A DNA stretch of 64,000 nucleotides from Shewanella indica. GTDB lineage: Bacteria > Pseudomonadota > Gammaproteobacteria > Enterobacterales > Shewanellaceae. Location: the NCBI RefSeq assembly GCF_002836975.1, contig NZ_NIJK01000036.1:1-64000 (forward strand). The letters run 5' to 3'. The notes under the pieces are model-generated. The model was not told where the DNA came from. It saw only the letters and a list, made by a program, of their open reading frames with translations, and searched no databases. Made by a program: the position numbers and the translations under genes. Below are positions 26,719 through 37,823 of the stretch, one piece after another; the first letter of the stretch is position 1; every line of letters starts with the position of its first letter.

Positions 26719-28404
26719 ATGCCTCAATCTTTTTTTGCCAGCACCCGAGACGCCCTGAGTATCTACTTCCATAAGCGGGTACTCATCTTATTGCTGCTCG
26801 GTTTTTCCGCCGGCCTGCCGCTGATGCTGGTATTCTCCACCCTGTCTTTCTGGCTCAGGGAAGCCGGGGTAGACAGGGCCGCCATCGGCTATTTCAGTTG
26901 GGTAGCCTTGATCTATGCCTTCAAGTGGGCCTGGTCCCCCCTGGTCGATCGCATGCCCCTGCCTTTGTTCAGCCAACTCTTTGGCCGTCGCCGCGGCTGG
27001 ATGTTGTTCTCCCAGTTATTACTGATAGCCGCCATTTTGGGGATGGCCGGCAGCGACCCCATGGAAGATCTCACCCATCTGGCACTGTTTGCGCTGATGG
27101 TGGCCTTTTCCTCCGCCACCCAGGACATAGTGGTCGATGCCTTTCGTATCGAGTCGGCGCCGGAAAAAATGCAGGCGGCACTGGCCGCCGCCTATCAGGT
27201 AGGCTATCGCAGCGCGATGATCATAGCCACGGCAGGCTCACTGACTATCGCCGCCTGGGTTTCTCCCGAGCCGGAAAGCTATGATCTCCAAAGCTGGCAA
27301 ACCGCCTATCTGGTGATGGCAGGTTTGATGGGCATAGGCATACTGGCAACACTTTTTGCCAAAGAGCCGGCGGTGGATATCAGTTCGATAGGGGAAGAGG
27401 AAGCCATTCTCAGAGACAGACTCAGAGCCAATCTGGCACCCAGACTCTCTGTCTGGGCCGCGCCGGCCAACCTATTTATCCTGCGTCATGGCAAGTTACT
27501 GCTCCTGCTGCTTGGGCTTTATTTCTGTTTTAGCCTGGCAGAGCCTTTCACCCAGGTACTGCAATCCTACTTTCCTAGTCAGGCCTTGAATACAGATACA
27601 GTCACTCTGGTCACTATGGGGCTCATTCTGCTGCTCTGGTTGCTGATTTTCGGCGTCAAAAGTAAAGACAGGGCGATTCAAGAGCGGGAAGCCAAGCAGC
27701 TGACCCAAGCCGGCACAGATAGGATGGCCGCCTTTATCTCCTGGCTATACAGTGCCGTGGCCCTGCCCTTTATCGATTTCTTTCGCCGCTACGGCAAGAG
27801 CGCGATTCTGATCCTTATGCTGATCTCCTGCTACCGGATCTCGGATATTGTCATGGGGATCATGGCCAATGTTTTCTATGTGGATATGGGCTTCAGCAAG
27901 GAGGAGATAGCCACCTTGAGCAAGGTCTATGGTCTGATCATGACCCTGGTGGGCTCGGCATTCGGCGGGGTGTTGTTGGCACGCTTCGGCACCATAAAAA
28001 TCCTCTATGTCGGCGCCTTCCTGGTGGCCACCACCAATCTGTTGTTCGCCCTGCAGGCCATGGTGGGCTACAACGTGCCACTGCTGACCCTGGCAATTTC
28101 GGTGGACAACTTCAGCGGCGGTATCGCCACAGCGGCTTTTATCGCCTACCTTTCCAGCCTCACCAGCAGTGGCTACAGTGCCACTCAGTATGCGCTGCTG
28201 TCTTCGGTGATGTTACTGTTTCCCAAGTTTATTGCCGGCTTCTCCGGCGCCTGGGTCAACGCCTTTGGCTATGTAAATTTCTTTGTCAGCGCCAGCATCA
28301 TAGGCTTGCCCGTGCTGCTGCTGATTTGGCTGGTGCAAAAAAACAGCCCGCCGAGGCGGGCTGATACTGCTCAGGATACGCTCAAGTCGCAGATTAACGA
28401 CTAG
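26719..28404 (+). CDS. ampG: AmpG family muropeptide permease
   Basis: 561 residues, an MFS-type inner-membrane carrier with 12 to 14 hydrophobic segments. AmpG imports GlcNAc-anhydro-MurNAc peptides for peptidoglycan recycling. The N-terminal [20 protein letters not shown] and [10 protein letters not shown] are typical. The central insertion of charged sequence ([17 protein letters not shown]) matches the longer AmpG forms of marine gammaproteobacteria. Its stop overlaps the stop of the convergent yajQ in the palindrome CGACTAGTCG, and its last codons contain the yajQ terminator. Confidence 0.93.
   Translation: MPQSFFASTRDALSIYFHKRVLILLLLGFSAGLPLMLVFSTLSFWLREAGVDRAAIGYFSWVALIYAFKWAWSPLVDRMPLPLFSQLFGRRRGWMLFSQLLLIAAILGMAGSDPMEDLTHLALFALMVAFSSATQDIVVDAFRIESAPEKMQAALAAAYQVGYRSAMIIATAGSLTIAAWVSPEPESYDLQSWQTAYLVMAGLMGIGILATLFAKEPAVDISSIGEEEAILRDRLRANLAPRLSVWAAPANLFILRHGKLLLLLLGLYFCFSLAEPFTQVLQSYFPSQALNTDTVTLVTMGLILLLWLLIFGVKSKDRAIQEREAKQLTQAGTDRMAAFISWLYSAVALPFIDFFRRYGKSAILILMLISCYRISDIVMGIMANVFYVDMGFSKEEIATLSKVYGLIMTLVGSAFGGVLLARFGTIKILYVGAFLVATTNLLFALQAMVGYNVPLLTLAISVDNFSGGIATAAFIAYLSSLTSSGYSATQYALLSSVMLLFPKFIAGFSGAWVNAFGYVNFFVSASIIGLPVLLLIWLVQKNSPPRRADTAQDTLKSQIND
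28337..28362 (-). terminator. yajQ terminator embedded in the ampG coding region
   Basis: AGCCCGCC (28345-28352) and GGCGGGCT (28355-28362) form a perfect eight-base-pair stem, followed on the minus strand by GTTTTTTT. It lies wholly inside the 3' coding end of ampG, where it is read on the plus strand as [11 protein letters not shown]. Confidence 0.85.
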
Positions 28405-28886
28405 TCGCGGAAATTATTGAACTGGAAAGGCTGGCCCAGCTCGGCATTACGGGCCAGCGCCATCACAGCCTGCAAGTCATCACGCTTCTTGCCTGTGACC
28501 CGTACCGAGTCGCCCTGGATTTGCGCCTGCACCTTTATCTTGCTGTCTTTGATCTGTTTTACCAGCTTCTTGGCCACATCAGCCTCTATGCCTTGTTTGA
28601 ACTTAACCTTCAAAGAGAACATCTTGCCGCTATGAATCGCCTTTTCATCCACTTCCATCGCCTTGGGATCCACATTACGACGGCTCAGTTGGGTTCTTAA
28701 AATATCCACCATCTGATTGCACTGAAAGTCCGACTCTGCCGACAGGGTCACTACAAAGTCTTTATACTCCACCGCAAATTCCACCCCACGGAAATCGAAG
28801 CGGGTATCCAATTCACGTTTGCTGTTATCCACTGCGTTACGCAGCTCAACGGCATCTACTTCTGACACTATATCGAATGAGGGCAT
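28401..28886 (-). CDS. yajQ: YajQ family nucleotide-binding protein
   Basis: 161 residues, full length for the family ([20 protein letters not shown] at the start). It has two similar alpha/beta halves with the conserved FDFRG and [18 protein letters not shown] region (here [18 protein letters not shown]). Members bind nucleotides, and some bind cyclic di-GMP. It is cytosolic. It converges on ampG with a four-base overlap of the 3' ends. Confidence 0.95.
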   Translation of the reverse strand: MPSFDIVSEVDAVELRNAVDNSKRELDTRFDFRGVEFAVEYKDFVVTLSAESDFQCNQMVDILRTQLSRRNVDPKAMEVDEKAIHSGKMFSLKVKFKQGIEADVAKKLVKQIKDSKIKVQAQIQGDSVRVTGKKRDDLQAVMALARNAELGQPFQFNNFRD

Positions 28887-29031
28887 TTCATCGCCTTTTA
28901 CTTATCAGTCAAACCAATAGCGCCAGTCTACCCTAAGTTGAAGCCGAGCTGAATAAATCCAAGTCTGCTGATGACAGCCAGGCTTTATTTTGACTATGAT
29001 GTTCGCCAAGCTTTCCAACCCTGCGTGATTT

Positions 29032-29391
29032 GTGATTAACCGACAGCTGCTGTTTAAAATTGCTTTGTTGATTGCCCTGGCGGTGATCAGCTACCTGGTT
29101 TTTTCCAAGCCTAACTACCCTCAGAGCATTCCTAACCTGGATAAAGTGGGCCATATCGGCAGTTTCTTTGCCCTCGCCTGGCTGACCTATCTGGCATTTC
29201 GCCCCCGCTGGTACTTAATGTTTGCCACCCTGGCCGGCTACGGCATTCTGATAGAGATGGTGCAATCCCGCCTGCCTTACCGCAGTGCCGATATGGCCGA
29301 CTTTGTCGCCGATATGACCGGAGTCGTACTCTTCTACGTATCTCTCTGGGGCTATCGCAAGTATTTTGGCGCCGCCATGCTGAAGGAGTAA
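29032..29391 (+). CDS. VanZ family membrane protein
   Basis: 119 residues from a GTG at 29032 with a poor ribosome site. Four hydrophobic segments. The VanZ-like pattern DKVGHIGSFFALAWLTYLAF and IEMVQSRLPYRSADMADFVAD is clear. The function of short VanZ proteins is unknown. It precedes panE by four bases and is probably cotranscribed. Confidence 0.88.
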   Translation: MINRQLLFKIALLIALAVISYLVFSKPNYPQSIPNLDKVGHIGSFFALAWLTYLAFRPRWYLMFATLAGYGILIEMVQSRLPYRSADMADFVADMTGVVLFYVSLWGYRKYFGAAMLKE

Positions 29392-29395
29392 CGGG

Positions 29396-30322
29396 ATGCA
29401 GATAGGGATCCTCGGCGTTGGGGCCATAGGGCAACTGCTGGCGCAGCAACTGGCTGCAGCCGGTCTTGAACCTTGGTTATTACCCAGAGTGTTGCCAACA
29501 GCCAACACCCTGCCATTGGCGCAGCAGGGCGAAGAACACGTCTATACCCTGGAGCTTGGCGACCAGAGTCTGCAAACATCGTTTCTGTGCCTGGCGCAGG
29601 ACTCGAGCAAGCTCAAGCAGCTCGATCTCTTGCTGGTCACAGTCAAAGCCTATCAGGTTGAAGCGGCGCTGGAGCCTGTGCTGCCAAGACTTCACCCGAA
29701 TTGTCGCATCCTGCTGCTGCACAATGGACTTGGTCCTCATCAAAGTCTGGCCGCCAAGCTGAATGAGCGGCCACTGAGCCTGGGCACGACAAGTCAGGCG
29801 GCGCTGAGACTAAGCAGCAATCATATTCGCCAAACCGGCAGTGGCCTGACCCAGATAGGTGACTTAATCGGCGCCCCCATGCCAGAGGTGATGAAAACCG
29901 CTCTGCTCAATGCTATTCCCGGCAGTCAGTGGAGTGATGCCATTCTCGAAGCCCTGTGGCAAAAGCTGGCGGTCAATGCCGTTATCAATCCGCTGACCGC
30001 CATTCACAGAGTCAACAACGGCGCCCTGGCCGCCCCCGAGTTTGAGGGAACAATCTGCGCCATTCTCGATGAGCTGTTACAGGTAGCCAAGCAGGAAGGC
30101 ATAGCGCTGACGTTCGATGCGCTGCACGCCAGAGTCAAGGAAGTGATACGGCTAACCGCCGCCAACTACTCCTCCATGTATCAGGATCTCAAGCACGGCC
30201 GCAAGACGGAAATTGACTATATCAACGGTTACCTGCAGCAGCGCGCCGAGCAATATGGGCTCACACTGCCAATCAACAGCGAACTGGTAGCCCAGATAAA
30301 GGCATTGGAGCCACACGGCTAA
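29396..30322 (+). CDS. panE: 2-Dehydropantoate 2-reductase
   Basis: 308 residues; AAGGAG before the ATG. It reduces ketopantoate to pantoate with NADPH for coenzyme A synthesis. The N-terminal nucleotide fold is clear (GILGVGAIGQLLAQQLAAAG), and the catalytic-lysine region reads ALWQKLAVNAVINPLTA. The C-terminal domain has the usual TEIDYINGYL motif. It converges on the DMT remnant with a one-base gap. Confidence 0.95.
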   Translation: MQIGILGVGAIGQLLAQQLAAAGLEPWLLPRVLPTANTLPLAQQGEEHVYTLELGDQSLQTSFLCLAQDSSKLKQLDLLLVTVKAYQVEAALEPVLPRLHPNCRILLLHNGLGPHQSLAAKLNERPLSLGTTSQAALRLSSNHIRQTGSGLTQIGDLIGAPMPEVMKTALLNAIPGSQWSDAILEALWQKLAVNAVINPLTAIHRVNNGALAAPEFEGTICAILDELLQVAKQEGIALTFDALHARVKEVIRLTAANYSSMYQDLKHGRKTEIDYINGYLQQRAEQYGLTLPINSELVAQIKALEPHG

Positions 30323-30323
30323 A

Positions 30324-30716
30324 TCATCCCCAAAGCACCAATACCGCGGCCAGGGCAATCAATACCAGGCCGCCCATATCCTTGACCTTGACCCGCTGCT
30401 TGAGCCAAAGGCTGGAGATCAGCATCATAAAGAAGACTTCCACCTGCCCGAGCGTTTTCACATAAGGCACGGCCGTGAGCGACATGGCGCTGAACCAACC
30501 TATTGAGCCCAGACAGCTACTGATACTGATGGCCAGGGTCAACCCGGGCCTGTGCCAGAGTTTTTTAAGGGTCTCTTTATCTTTGATAAGAAGCCAGGCG
30601 AGCAGCAACAGCTTCTTGAAGGACAAACCTTTGCGCCCGAGAATGCTTGCCGATGAACCGCAAGCCATGACTGCAATGAAAAACGCCCGCAATCGCGGGC
30701 GTTTAAGGCTAACATG
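30324..30716 (-). pseudogene. 3' half of an EamA/DMT-type transporter gene
   Basis: About 120 codons that match only the second EamA repeat of a ten-segment DMT transporter (ASILGRKGLSFKKLLLLAW, later GWFSAMSLTAVPYVKTLGQV and VLIALAAVLVLWG). Four or five membrane segments are left. There is no start with a ribosome site: the frame is open upstream only through the kdsA terminator hairpin (30682-30703) to a stop at 30717-30719. The 5' half thus seems to have been lost right at the terminator. A functional half-size transporter starting at an internal ATG is possible but less likely. Confidence 0.65.
30682..30703 (-). terminator. kdsA terminator
   Basis: AACGCCCGC / GCGGGCGTT, a nine-base-pair stem with a four-base loop, followed on the minus strand by TTTTCA. 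It sits inside the open frame of the DMT remnant. Confidence 0.82.
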
Positions 30717-30790
30717 CTAGTTAAGTGATTCGCTATTCAACCAAAGGTGCAGCTTTCAGCAGCTTAGGTAAGGTTAACCAAGCGCTTGGC

Positions 30791-31663
<873 letters not shown>

Positions 31664-31683
31664 TCATGCGGCGTTAACTTAAA

Positions 31684-32955
31684 TCAGCCGGCCACGGCCT
31701 GCAGCAACTGGCCACAGAGCCAGGCCATATAAGTGCCTAAAGCATAGCCGAATACCGCCAGCAGTACACCTACGGGTGCCAGTGCCGGGTGGAAGGCCGC
31801 AGCCACTACGGGCGCAGACGCCGCGCCGCCAACGTTGGCCTGGCTGCCCACCGCCATATAAAACAGCGGCGCACGGATAAGCTTGGCCACCAGCAGCATC
31901 AATCCCGAATGCACCAACATCCAGATAATACCCACCAGGAAGTAAATCGGCGTATCCATAATTTGGGATACATCCATATGCAAACCGATTGTAGCCACCA
32001 GTATATAGAGGTAAGCCGAGGCTATCTTGGAGGCGCCGGCCGCTTCCAAATGACGGGCCGGGCTGAATGACAGCAGCAAACCTATGGTGGTCACTATCAC
32101 CACCAGCCAGAAGAATCCGGAGGTCAGACTGTATTGCTCGGTCCAGGGATAGTTAGTCGCAAACCAGGGAGCCAGCAGATCGGCGCCGACATGGGCCAGG
32201 CCGGTAATACCAAAGCCCACAGCCACTATCAGCATGATGTCGCGCAGGCTGGGAATGCGGGCGTTTTCGGCATGATACTGTTCCACCTTGGCCTTGAGGC
32301 TTTCAATGGCGCTGGTATCTGCACCTGTCTTGGCATCTATCTCCTTGGCCCTGGACGCCATAAACAGCAACACGGCCATCCAGATGTTGGCGACTATCAC
32401 ATCGACAGTGACCATCACGGAGAAGATATTGCCGCCCACTTCATAAATCTCTTTCATCGCCGCCTGGTTGGCACCGCCGCCAATCCAGCTGCCGGCGAGT
32501 GTGGTCATGCCGCGCCAGACCGCGTCCGGGCCGTGACCAGCGGTCAATGTCGGGTCGATTGCCGACATGATAAGCAGGGCAATCGGGCCCCCGATGACAA
32601 TGCCCATAGTGCCGGTCAAAAACATCACTACCGCCTTGGGCCCCAATCCCAGAATAGCTTTGATATCGACGCTGAGGATCAGCAATACCAAACAGGCCGG
32701 CAACAGATAACGGGACGCCACATAGTAAAGTTTGGAGCTGCTGCCATCGACAATCCCAAAGGTATTGAGCAAGGATGGCAGGAAGTAACACAACAGCAAA
32801 GCCGGAATGAAGCGGTAAAACTTCTGCCAGAAAGGATGGCTGCTGCTGTTGGTATAAAAAACGAAGCCGAGAATGGCGGCCAGAATGCCGAGCGCGGTGG
32901 CGTCATTGGTCACCAGCGCGGTCATCTCAGTGGCCGCCTGTGAGGTACTGCTCAT
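31684..32955 (-). CDS. DUF819 family membrane protein
   Basis: 423 residues with about ten membrane segments. The conserved GSWIGGGANQAAMKEI and VGSQANVGGAASAPVVAAAF motifs place it in DUF819 (YjcL-like), a carrier-like family whose substrate is unknown. The two similar motif halves suggest an inverted-repeat transporter fold. It lies between sirB1 and kdsA, where E. coli has no gene. The hairpin GCCGC/GCGGC (about 31656-31671) after its stop may weaken read-through into kdsA. Confidence 0.9.
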   Translation of the reverse strand: MSSTSQAATEMTALVTNDATALGILAAILGFVFYTNSSSHPFWQKFYRFIPALLLCYFLPSLLNTFGIVDGSSSKLYYVASRYLLPACLVLLILSVDIKAILGLGPKAVVMFLTGTMGIVIGGPIALLIMSAIDPTLTAGHGPDAVWRGMTTLAGSWIGGGANQAAMKEIYEVGGNIFSVMVTVDVIVANIWMAVLLFMASRAKEIDAKTGADTSAIESLKAKVEQYHAENARIPSLRDIMLIVAVGFGITGLAHVGADLLAPWFATNYPWTEQYSLTSGFFWLVVIVTTIGLLLSFSPARHLEAAGASKIASAYLYILVATIGLHMDVSQIMDTPIYFLVGIIWMLVHSGLMLLVAKLIRAPLFYMAVGSQANVGGAASAPVVAAAFHPALAPVGVLLAVFGYALGTYMAWLCGQLLQAVAG

Positions 32956-33034
32956 AGGTCCTATCTCCCTTGCGATTGCAATTTATTGTTTTATTTTAAT
33001 ATTTATATTTTTATCACTGCCCTCGCGGGCAGGT

Positions 33035-33826
33035 TCAATGAAAGGTCTGAGGGTCGTCTCCCAGTTCTCTAAGTTGCATCTTTACCAACTCGACCACAGG
33101 GTCGTGCGGGCTGTTGTCGACAAAATACTGCAGGTCGGCGCTGGCGACATGAATCGCCCCCAGTTGCTGGGCAATAAAGGCGCGCTCCCGATGCAGGCTG
33201 AGATCGTCGGCATGCCATTCAAGTAGCAAATTACAGCACTCCATCGCGACTTCAAACTCATGGGCAACTATGGCGCCGGCCTTGAGTTCATGCAGCATGC
33301 GGGTCATCAGCCTCTGGGTGCCAACCGGCTTGAGGTAAGACGCTTTTAGCGGCGCACTGTTCCCAAGCTCACCGCGAACCAGGGCATGCAAGCGCTCTTT
33401 GCTGAGGCGCTCCCCCCGAAGCGGGTCGAGATAGATGAGTTCACCGGCCACATGGCAGGCCAGCACTGTGGTGCCCGGCAGCAGTACAGGATCGAATTTC
33501 AAGTCCAGCTGTCTGCCCAGCAACATAAGCACAGTTGCCAATGTGGTGCTGTTCCCTTGGCGGCTGAGAATACACTGGCCCAGATCGGCCGCCTGCCGGG
33601 AAAAATAGTCTTCCCTGGGGGCAAACCCCAGATCCTTGTAAAACCAATTCAGCAGCGCCTGAAAGCGCCGCTGCTGATCCACCAGATAATGGCTGAGCAC
33701 CGAGCCGGACAGTTCCAGCCAGGCCCAGTTGGCCTGTTTGGCCAGGCCAAAGCCCAGATGTTGGCAAAGCTCAAATGCCGACTCGGGCAGAGAGAGTTCG
33801 TCTTGCTTAAGAGAATATTGTTGCAT
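33035..33826 (-). CDS. SirB1 family protein (transglutaminase-like with TPR tail)
   Basis: 263 residues. The N-terminal two thirds match the SirB1 transglutaminase-like domain (CILSRQGNSTTLATVLMLLG, with the pattern usually carrying GNP.SL). The C-terminus is TPR-like (CCNLLLEWHADDLSLHRERA). Its start overlaps the sirB2 stop as TAATG (33824-33828). The position after hemA-prfA-prmC-sirB2 is conserved in enterics. Function is uncertain. Confidence 0.9.
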   Translation of the reverse strand: MQQYSLKQDELSLPESAFELCQHLGFGLAKQANWAWLELSGSVLSHYLVDQQRRFQALLNWFYKDLGFAPREDYFSRQAADLGQCILSRQGNSTTLATVLMLLGRQLDLKFDPVLLPGTTVLACHVAGELIYLDPLRGERLSKERLHALVRGELGNSAPLKASYLKPVGTQRLMTRMLHELKAGAIVAHEFEVAMECCNLLLEWHADDLSLHRERAFIAQQLGAIHVASADLQYFVDNSPHDPVVELVKMQLRELGDDPQTFH

Positions 33827-34221
33827 TACCCCAGAATTACCGCTTGTTTGAAGTGTGCCAGTTTTGCCGCATAAACCACCCAGCCCAGAGCACCGAGGAA
33901 GGCGAAGACTCGGAAGATCAGATTCCGATTAGACTTGAGCGCCATCACGCCCAGCAGTATGTAAGCGACCACTGCGCCTATCTTCTCTGTCATCCAGGGA
34001 TCGACGAAGGGATACTGCTTGATCATAAAGCACAGAATCAATCCGGACAGCAGCAGGAAAGTATCGATCACATGGGGACCTACCTTCAGCAGTTTCTTGT
34101 CCATAATGGTTGACTGACGCAGCTTAAGCACGAAACGCACAATGAACAGCAATACGCTGACGGCGATTAGAGTCATGTGCAGGTGTTTAACTGCCGGATA
34201 CAGGCTGTAAAAAGTTTCCAT
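33826..34221 (-). CDS. SirB2 family membrane protein
   Basis: 131 residues with four hydrophobic segments (HLHMTLIAVSVLLFIVRFVL, then VGPHVIDTFLLLSGLILCF). The SirB2 family is small, integral to the inner membrane and of unknown function. It is translationally coupled to sirB1. The 156-base gap to prmC upstream contains nothing recognisable. Confidence 0.92.
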   Translation of the reverse strand: METFYSLYPAVKHLHMTLIAVSVLLFIVRFVLKLRQSTIMDKKLLKVGPHVIDTFLLLSGLILCFMIKQYPFVDPWMTEKIGAVVAYILLGVMALKSNRNLIFRVFAFLGALGWVVYAAKLAHFKQAVILG

Positions 34222-34377
34222 CGGATAGCTATCTGTAGGTGAACAAAGGCGACAGTGTACCCTATCGCAGTGCTCAGCACCAAGGCCAAGCCGCTGTCGA
34301 AAGGGCAGAATTAAGGCAGGAAGTGGGGACGATATTCACGGTTTTCAAGCCCGGGAGTGACTCCAGGGCACAGACAC

Positions 34378-35223
34378 TCAACCGGGCCACAAACCCAGAG
34401 TACATCTTTCATTGGAGCCAAAATCACGCACTGTGGCCACCTGTTGATAACCGAGCTCGGCAAGTTTTTCCCTGAGCTTCACCGCTTGGGCATAACCATG
34501 CTCCAGCAGCAGATAACCGCCCGGCAGCAAGTGCTCCCTGGCATGGGCTGCGATATGGAATAGGTCGGCAAAGCCCTGATCGGCGGCGGTCAAGGCGCTG
34601 CGAGGTTCAAAGCGCACATCGCCCATCTCAAGATGCTCATCATCCTCCTCGATATAGGGAGGGTTGGAAACAATCAGTTGGAATTTGCGTCCCTTAACTG
34701 CCGAAAACCAGTCGCTCTGAAGGATCTCCACCTGCGGCAACTTCAGGTTATCCCGGTTGGCACAGGCCAGCGCCACCGCGGCCTCGACCTTATCGACGGC
34801 AGTCACTCTCCAGCCTTGCCGTTCATGGGCCAGCGCCAGTGCAATAGCACCGGTACCTGTGCCGAGATCCAGCACGGCGATATCATCTGAAAGCGGCAGA
34901 TTGAGCGCGGTTTCCACCAGGATTTCAGTATCCGGGCGCGGGATAAGGGTGGATTCGTTGACGATAAAAGGCAGTGACCAGAACTCGCGCTCACCGACAA
35001 TATGAGCCACAGGCACACCTTGGCTGCGACGCTGCACCATCTGGGTGAACTGCTTGTGTTGTTCGGCCGATAAGTTTCTTTCGGGCCAGGTATAGAGAAA
35101 ACTGCGGCTCTTGCCCAAGCAATGCAGCAACAGGGCTTCGGCATCTGCATGGGCAGACTCGGACGATGCGGCCAGCATAGAAGAGGCCCATTGCAGGGCC
35201 TCGGCAATATTGAGTTTAGTCAC
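34378..35223 (-). CDS. prmC: Release factor glutamine methyltransferase
   Basis: 281 residues. It methylates the glutamine of the GGQ motif in RF1 and RF2, using S-adenosylmethionine. Motifs: VLDLGTGTGAIALALA for cofactor binding and VSNPPYIEEDD for the target glutamine. The gene follows its substrate gene prfA by 11 bases. Confidence 0.96.
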   Translation of the reverse strand: MTKLNIAEALQWASSMLAASSESAHADAEALLLHCLGKSRSFLYTWPERNLSAEQHKQFTQMVQRRSQGVPVAHIVGEREFWSLPFIVNESTLIPRPDTEILVETALNLPLSDDIAVLDLGTGTGAIALALAHERQGWRVTAVDKVEAAVALACANRDNLKLPQVEILQSDWFSAVKGRKFQLIVSNPPYIEEDDEHLEMGDVRFEPRSALTAADQGFADLFHIAAHAREHLLPGGYLLLEHGYAQAVKLREKLAELGYQQVATVRDFGSNERCTLGLWPG

Positions 35224-35234
35224 AGACAGTCCTT

Positions 35235-36320
35235 TTATTCGTCGGACAGAGCCGCCAGCATGTCAGCCTGATGCTCTTGCATCAAAGGCTCAAGTAGCTG
35301 CTCCAGGTCTCCTTCCATCACCTCGTTGAGACGATACAGTGTCAGGTTGATCCTGTGGTCGCTCACCCTTCCCTGAGGGAAATTATAGGTACGGATCCGC
35401 TCTGAGCGGTCACCGCTACCCACCAGAGAGCGACGGGTAGATTCTTCGGCGCTGCGGCGTTTTTCATCTTCGGCCGCCTGCAAACGGGCCGCCAGTACGC
35501 TCAAGGCCTGAGCCTTGTTCTTGTGCTGTGAGCGCTGATCCTGGCATTCCACCACCAAACCTGTGGGCAAGTGGGTGATACGAATTGCCGAGTCGGTTTT
35601 GTTAACGTGCTGACCACCGGCACCGGAAGAGCGGAAGGTGTCGATACGCAGCTCGGCCGGGTTGATTTCCACCGCCTGGGCCTCAGGCACTTCGTGCATA
35701 ACGGCCACGGTACAGGCCGAGGTATGCACCCGCCCCTGGGATTCGGTTTCCGGCACCCTTTGTACCCTGTGACCACCGGACTCAAACTTGAGTTTGCCGT
35801 AAACACCGTCACCGCTGACTTTGGCTATCACCTCTTTGAAACCGCCATGCTCGCCTTCGCTGGCGCTCATAACTTCGACCTGCCAGCGCTGGCTCTCGGC
35901 ATAACGACTGTACATACGGAATAGATCGCCGGCAAAGATAGCCGCTTCATCACCGCCGGCACCGGCACGGATTTCCAGAAAGGCGTTGCTGGCATCATTG
36001 GGGTCTTTGGGCAACAGCAGAATTTGCAACTCGCCTTCCAGTTGCTCCAACTGAGCGCGGGCCGCCTTGATCTCTTCCTGAGCCATCTCTTTCAGCTCAG
36101 GATCTTCCTCGGCCAGCATCTCCTGTGCGGTTTGCAGATCCGCCTGCGCCTGCTGGTAGGCCTTAAAGCCTTTGACCACATCTTCAAGCTGAGCATATTC
36201 CCGTGACAGGGCTCTGAACCTGTCCTGATCCGCTATGACACCTGCATCACTGAGCAGGGCCAATACTTCTTCATTACGCTCAAGCAAGCCTTCCAGCTTG
36301 CGGATAACGGATTCCTTCAT
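35235..36320 (-). CDS. prfA: Peptide chain release factor 1
   Basis: 361 residues, full length. The GGQ motif is present in [15 protein letters not shown], and the domain before it carries [13 protein letters not shown]1 ends translation at UAA and UAG. It lies between hemA (14-base gap) and prmC in the conserved order. Confidence 0.97.
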   Translation of the reverse strand: MKESVIRKLEGLLERNEEVLALLSDAGVIADQDRFRALSREYAQLEDVVKGFKAYQQAQADLQTAQEMLAEEDPELKEMAQEEIKAARAQLEQLEGELQILLLPKDPNDASNAFLEIRAGAGGDEAAIFAGDLFRMYSRYAESQRWQVEVMSASEGEHGGFKEVIAKVSGDGVYGKLKFESGGHRVQRVPETESQGRVHTSACTVAVMHEVPEAQAVEINPAELRIDTFRSSGAGGQHVNKTDSAIRITHLPTGLVVECQDQRSQHKNKAQALSVLAARLQAAEDEKRRSAEESTRRSLVGSGDRSERIRTYNFPQGRVSDHRINLTLYRLNEVMEGDLEQLLEPLMQEHQADMLAALSDE

Positions 36321-36334
36321 TTAGCTCGCTAACC

Positions 36335-37585
36335 TTAGTGTTTATCCAAGCCGAGCGCGGTTCTCAATTGACCCAAAGCATTGAGATCCCCCTGACGACT
36401 GGCAGCAGTCAGGGCCTGGGTCGGAGCATGGATCAGTCTGTTGGTCAGGCGGTTAGCCAGTTCCAGCAGCACCTGCTCTGTGTCTGCTCCCTGCGCCAAC
36501 TTGTTCATAGCCCGTTCAACCAGCTCATCTTTAATCGCCATGCTCTGGGTACGATATTCGCGAATGCTGTCGACCGATTCCAGTGAACGAACCCACTCCA
36601 TAAACTGGTGTGAATGCTCTTCGGCAATGACTTCCGCTTGCTCGGCGGCCTCTCTACGGGAGGCCATATTCTGTTCGATTATGCTTTGCAGATCATCGAC
36701 CGTGTAGAGGAAGGCATCGTCCAAATCACCGACTTCTGCCTCAATATCACGGGGAACCGCTATATCAACCAATAACATAGGTTGATGGCGGCGCTGCTTA
36801 AGCGCTTTTTCTACCATGCCCTTGCCCAGGATGGGCAGCGGACTGGCGGTAGAGGATATCACGATATCGGCCTTGGGGAGAAAATCTGGTATCTGCTCCA
36901 GGGTAATCGCCTGGGCATTGAACTCTTCGCACATGGCTTCGGCGCGGGAAATGGTGCGGTTGGCCACCACCATGCTGGTGACGCCGTTTTCCTTCAGGTG
37001 GCGGGCAACCAGTTCTATGGTTTCACCGGCACCAATGAGCAGCACCTTGGTCGCAGCCAGAGAAGAGAAGATGTGTTTGGCCATGCTGACGGCGGCAAAG
37101 GCAACGGAAACCGCCGCTGTGCCGATTTCCGTTTCGGTGCGCACCTTCTTGGCCACGGCAAAAGTATTTTGAAACAGACGATCCAGTGTCAGTGCCACTG
37201 TGCCGGATTCCTTGGCCTTGGCAAACGCCTGTTTGACCTGACCGAGGATCTGCGGTTCGCCCAGCACCAGAGAGTCGAGCCCGGATGCAACCCGCATCAG
37301 GTGTTGCACCGCGGGTTGACCACAGTGTTGGTACAGGCAAGGGGCCACCTCTTCATGGCTCAGGCCATGATAGTCTTCCAACCAACGCACAACCTGCTCG
37401 GCATTTTCTGTGTTGCAGTAAAGCTCGGTGCGGTTACAGGTGGAAACGATGACGGCTTCCCCGCTCTGAGTCTCCTTGGCCAGGCTGCGCATGGCTTCAT
37501 GGATCTTGTCCGGGGCAAAGGCAACTTTCTCACGCAGGTCAACAGTGGCGGTTTTATGGTTTATACCAATTGCTACAAGGCTCAT
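36335..37585 (-). CDS. hemA: Glutamyl-tRNA reductase
   Basis: 416 residues from the ATG at 37583-37585, where the family N-terminus begins ([13 protein letters not shown]); the frame opens 15 codons earlier. It reduces glutamyl-tRNA to glutamate-1-semialdehyde, the first step of haem synthesis. The catalytic cysteine is in [11 protein letters not shown], followed by the NADPH domain ([16 protein letters not shown]) and the dimerisation helix. First gene of its operon and divergent from lolB. Confidence 0.96.
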   Translation of the reverse strand: MSLVAIGINHKTATVDLREKVAFAPDKIHEAMRSLAKETQSGEAVIVSTCNRTELYCNTENAEQVVRWLEDYHGLSHEEVAPCLYQHCGQPAVQHLMRVASGLDSLVLGEPQILGQVKQAFAKAKESGTVALTLDRLFQNTFAVAKKVRTETEIGTAAVSVAFAAVSMAKHIFSSLAATKVLLIGAGETIELVARHLKENGVTSMVVANRTISRAEAMCEEFNAQAITLEQIPDFLPKADIVISSTASPLPILGKGMVEKALKQRRHQPMLLVDIAVPRDIEAEVGDLDDAFLYTVDDLQSIIEQNMASRREAAEQAEVIAEEHSHQFMEWVRSLESVDSIREYRTQSMAIKDELVERAMNKLAQGADTEQVLLELANRLTNRLIHAPTQALTAASRQGDLNALGQLRTALGLDKH

Positions 37586-37823
37586 CTGAACTCGTTCTGG
37601 ACTCTTGGCGTCGCTGTAGGATGCGGCCATTCTACTGAATTGGCCACCTTAAAAACAGAATACGCTTAACAAAACCGAATAAAGGTCTAACTTCTCAACC
37701 AATTTATCAATTAAGCTGAACAGGCGCTGGCAAAAGCCACAAGGGCGACACCACAGGGGTCGGCGCTTATTGGTATTCTGCCAAAGCCCTCGTATCATAG
37801 GCGGCCAACACAGTGAACAACAG

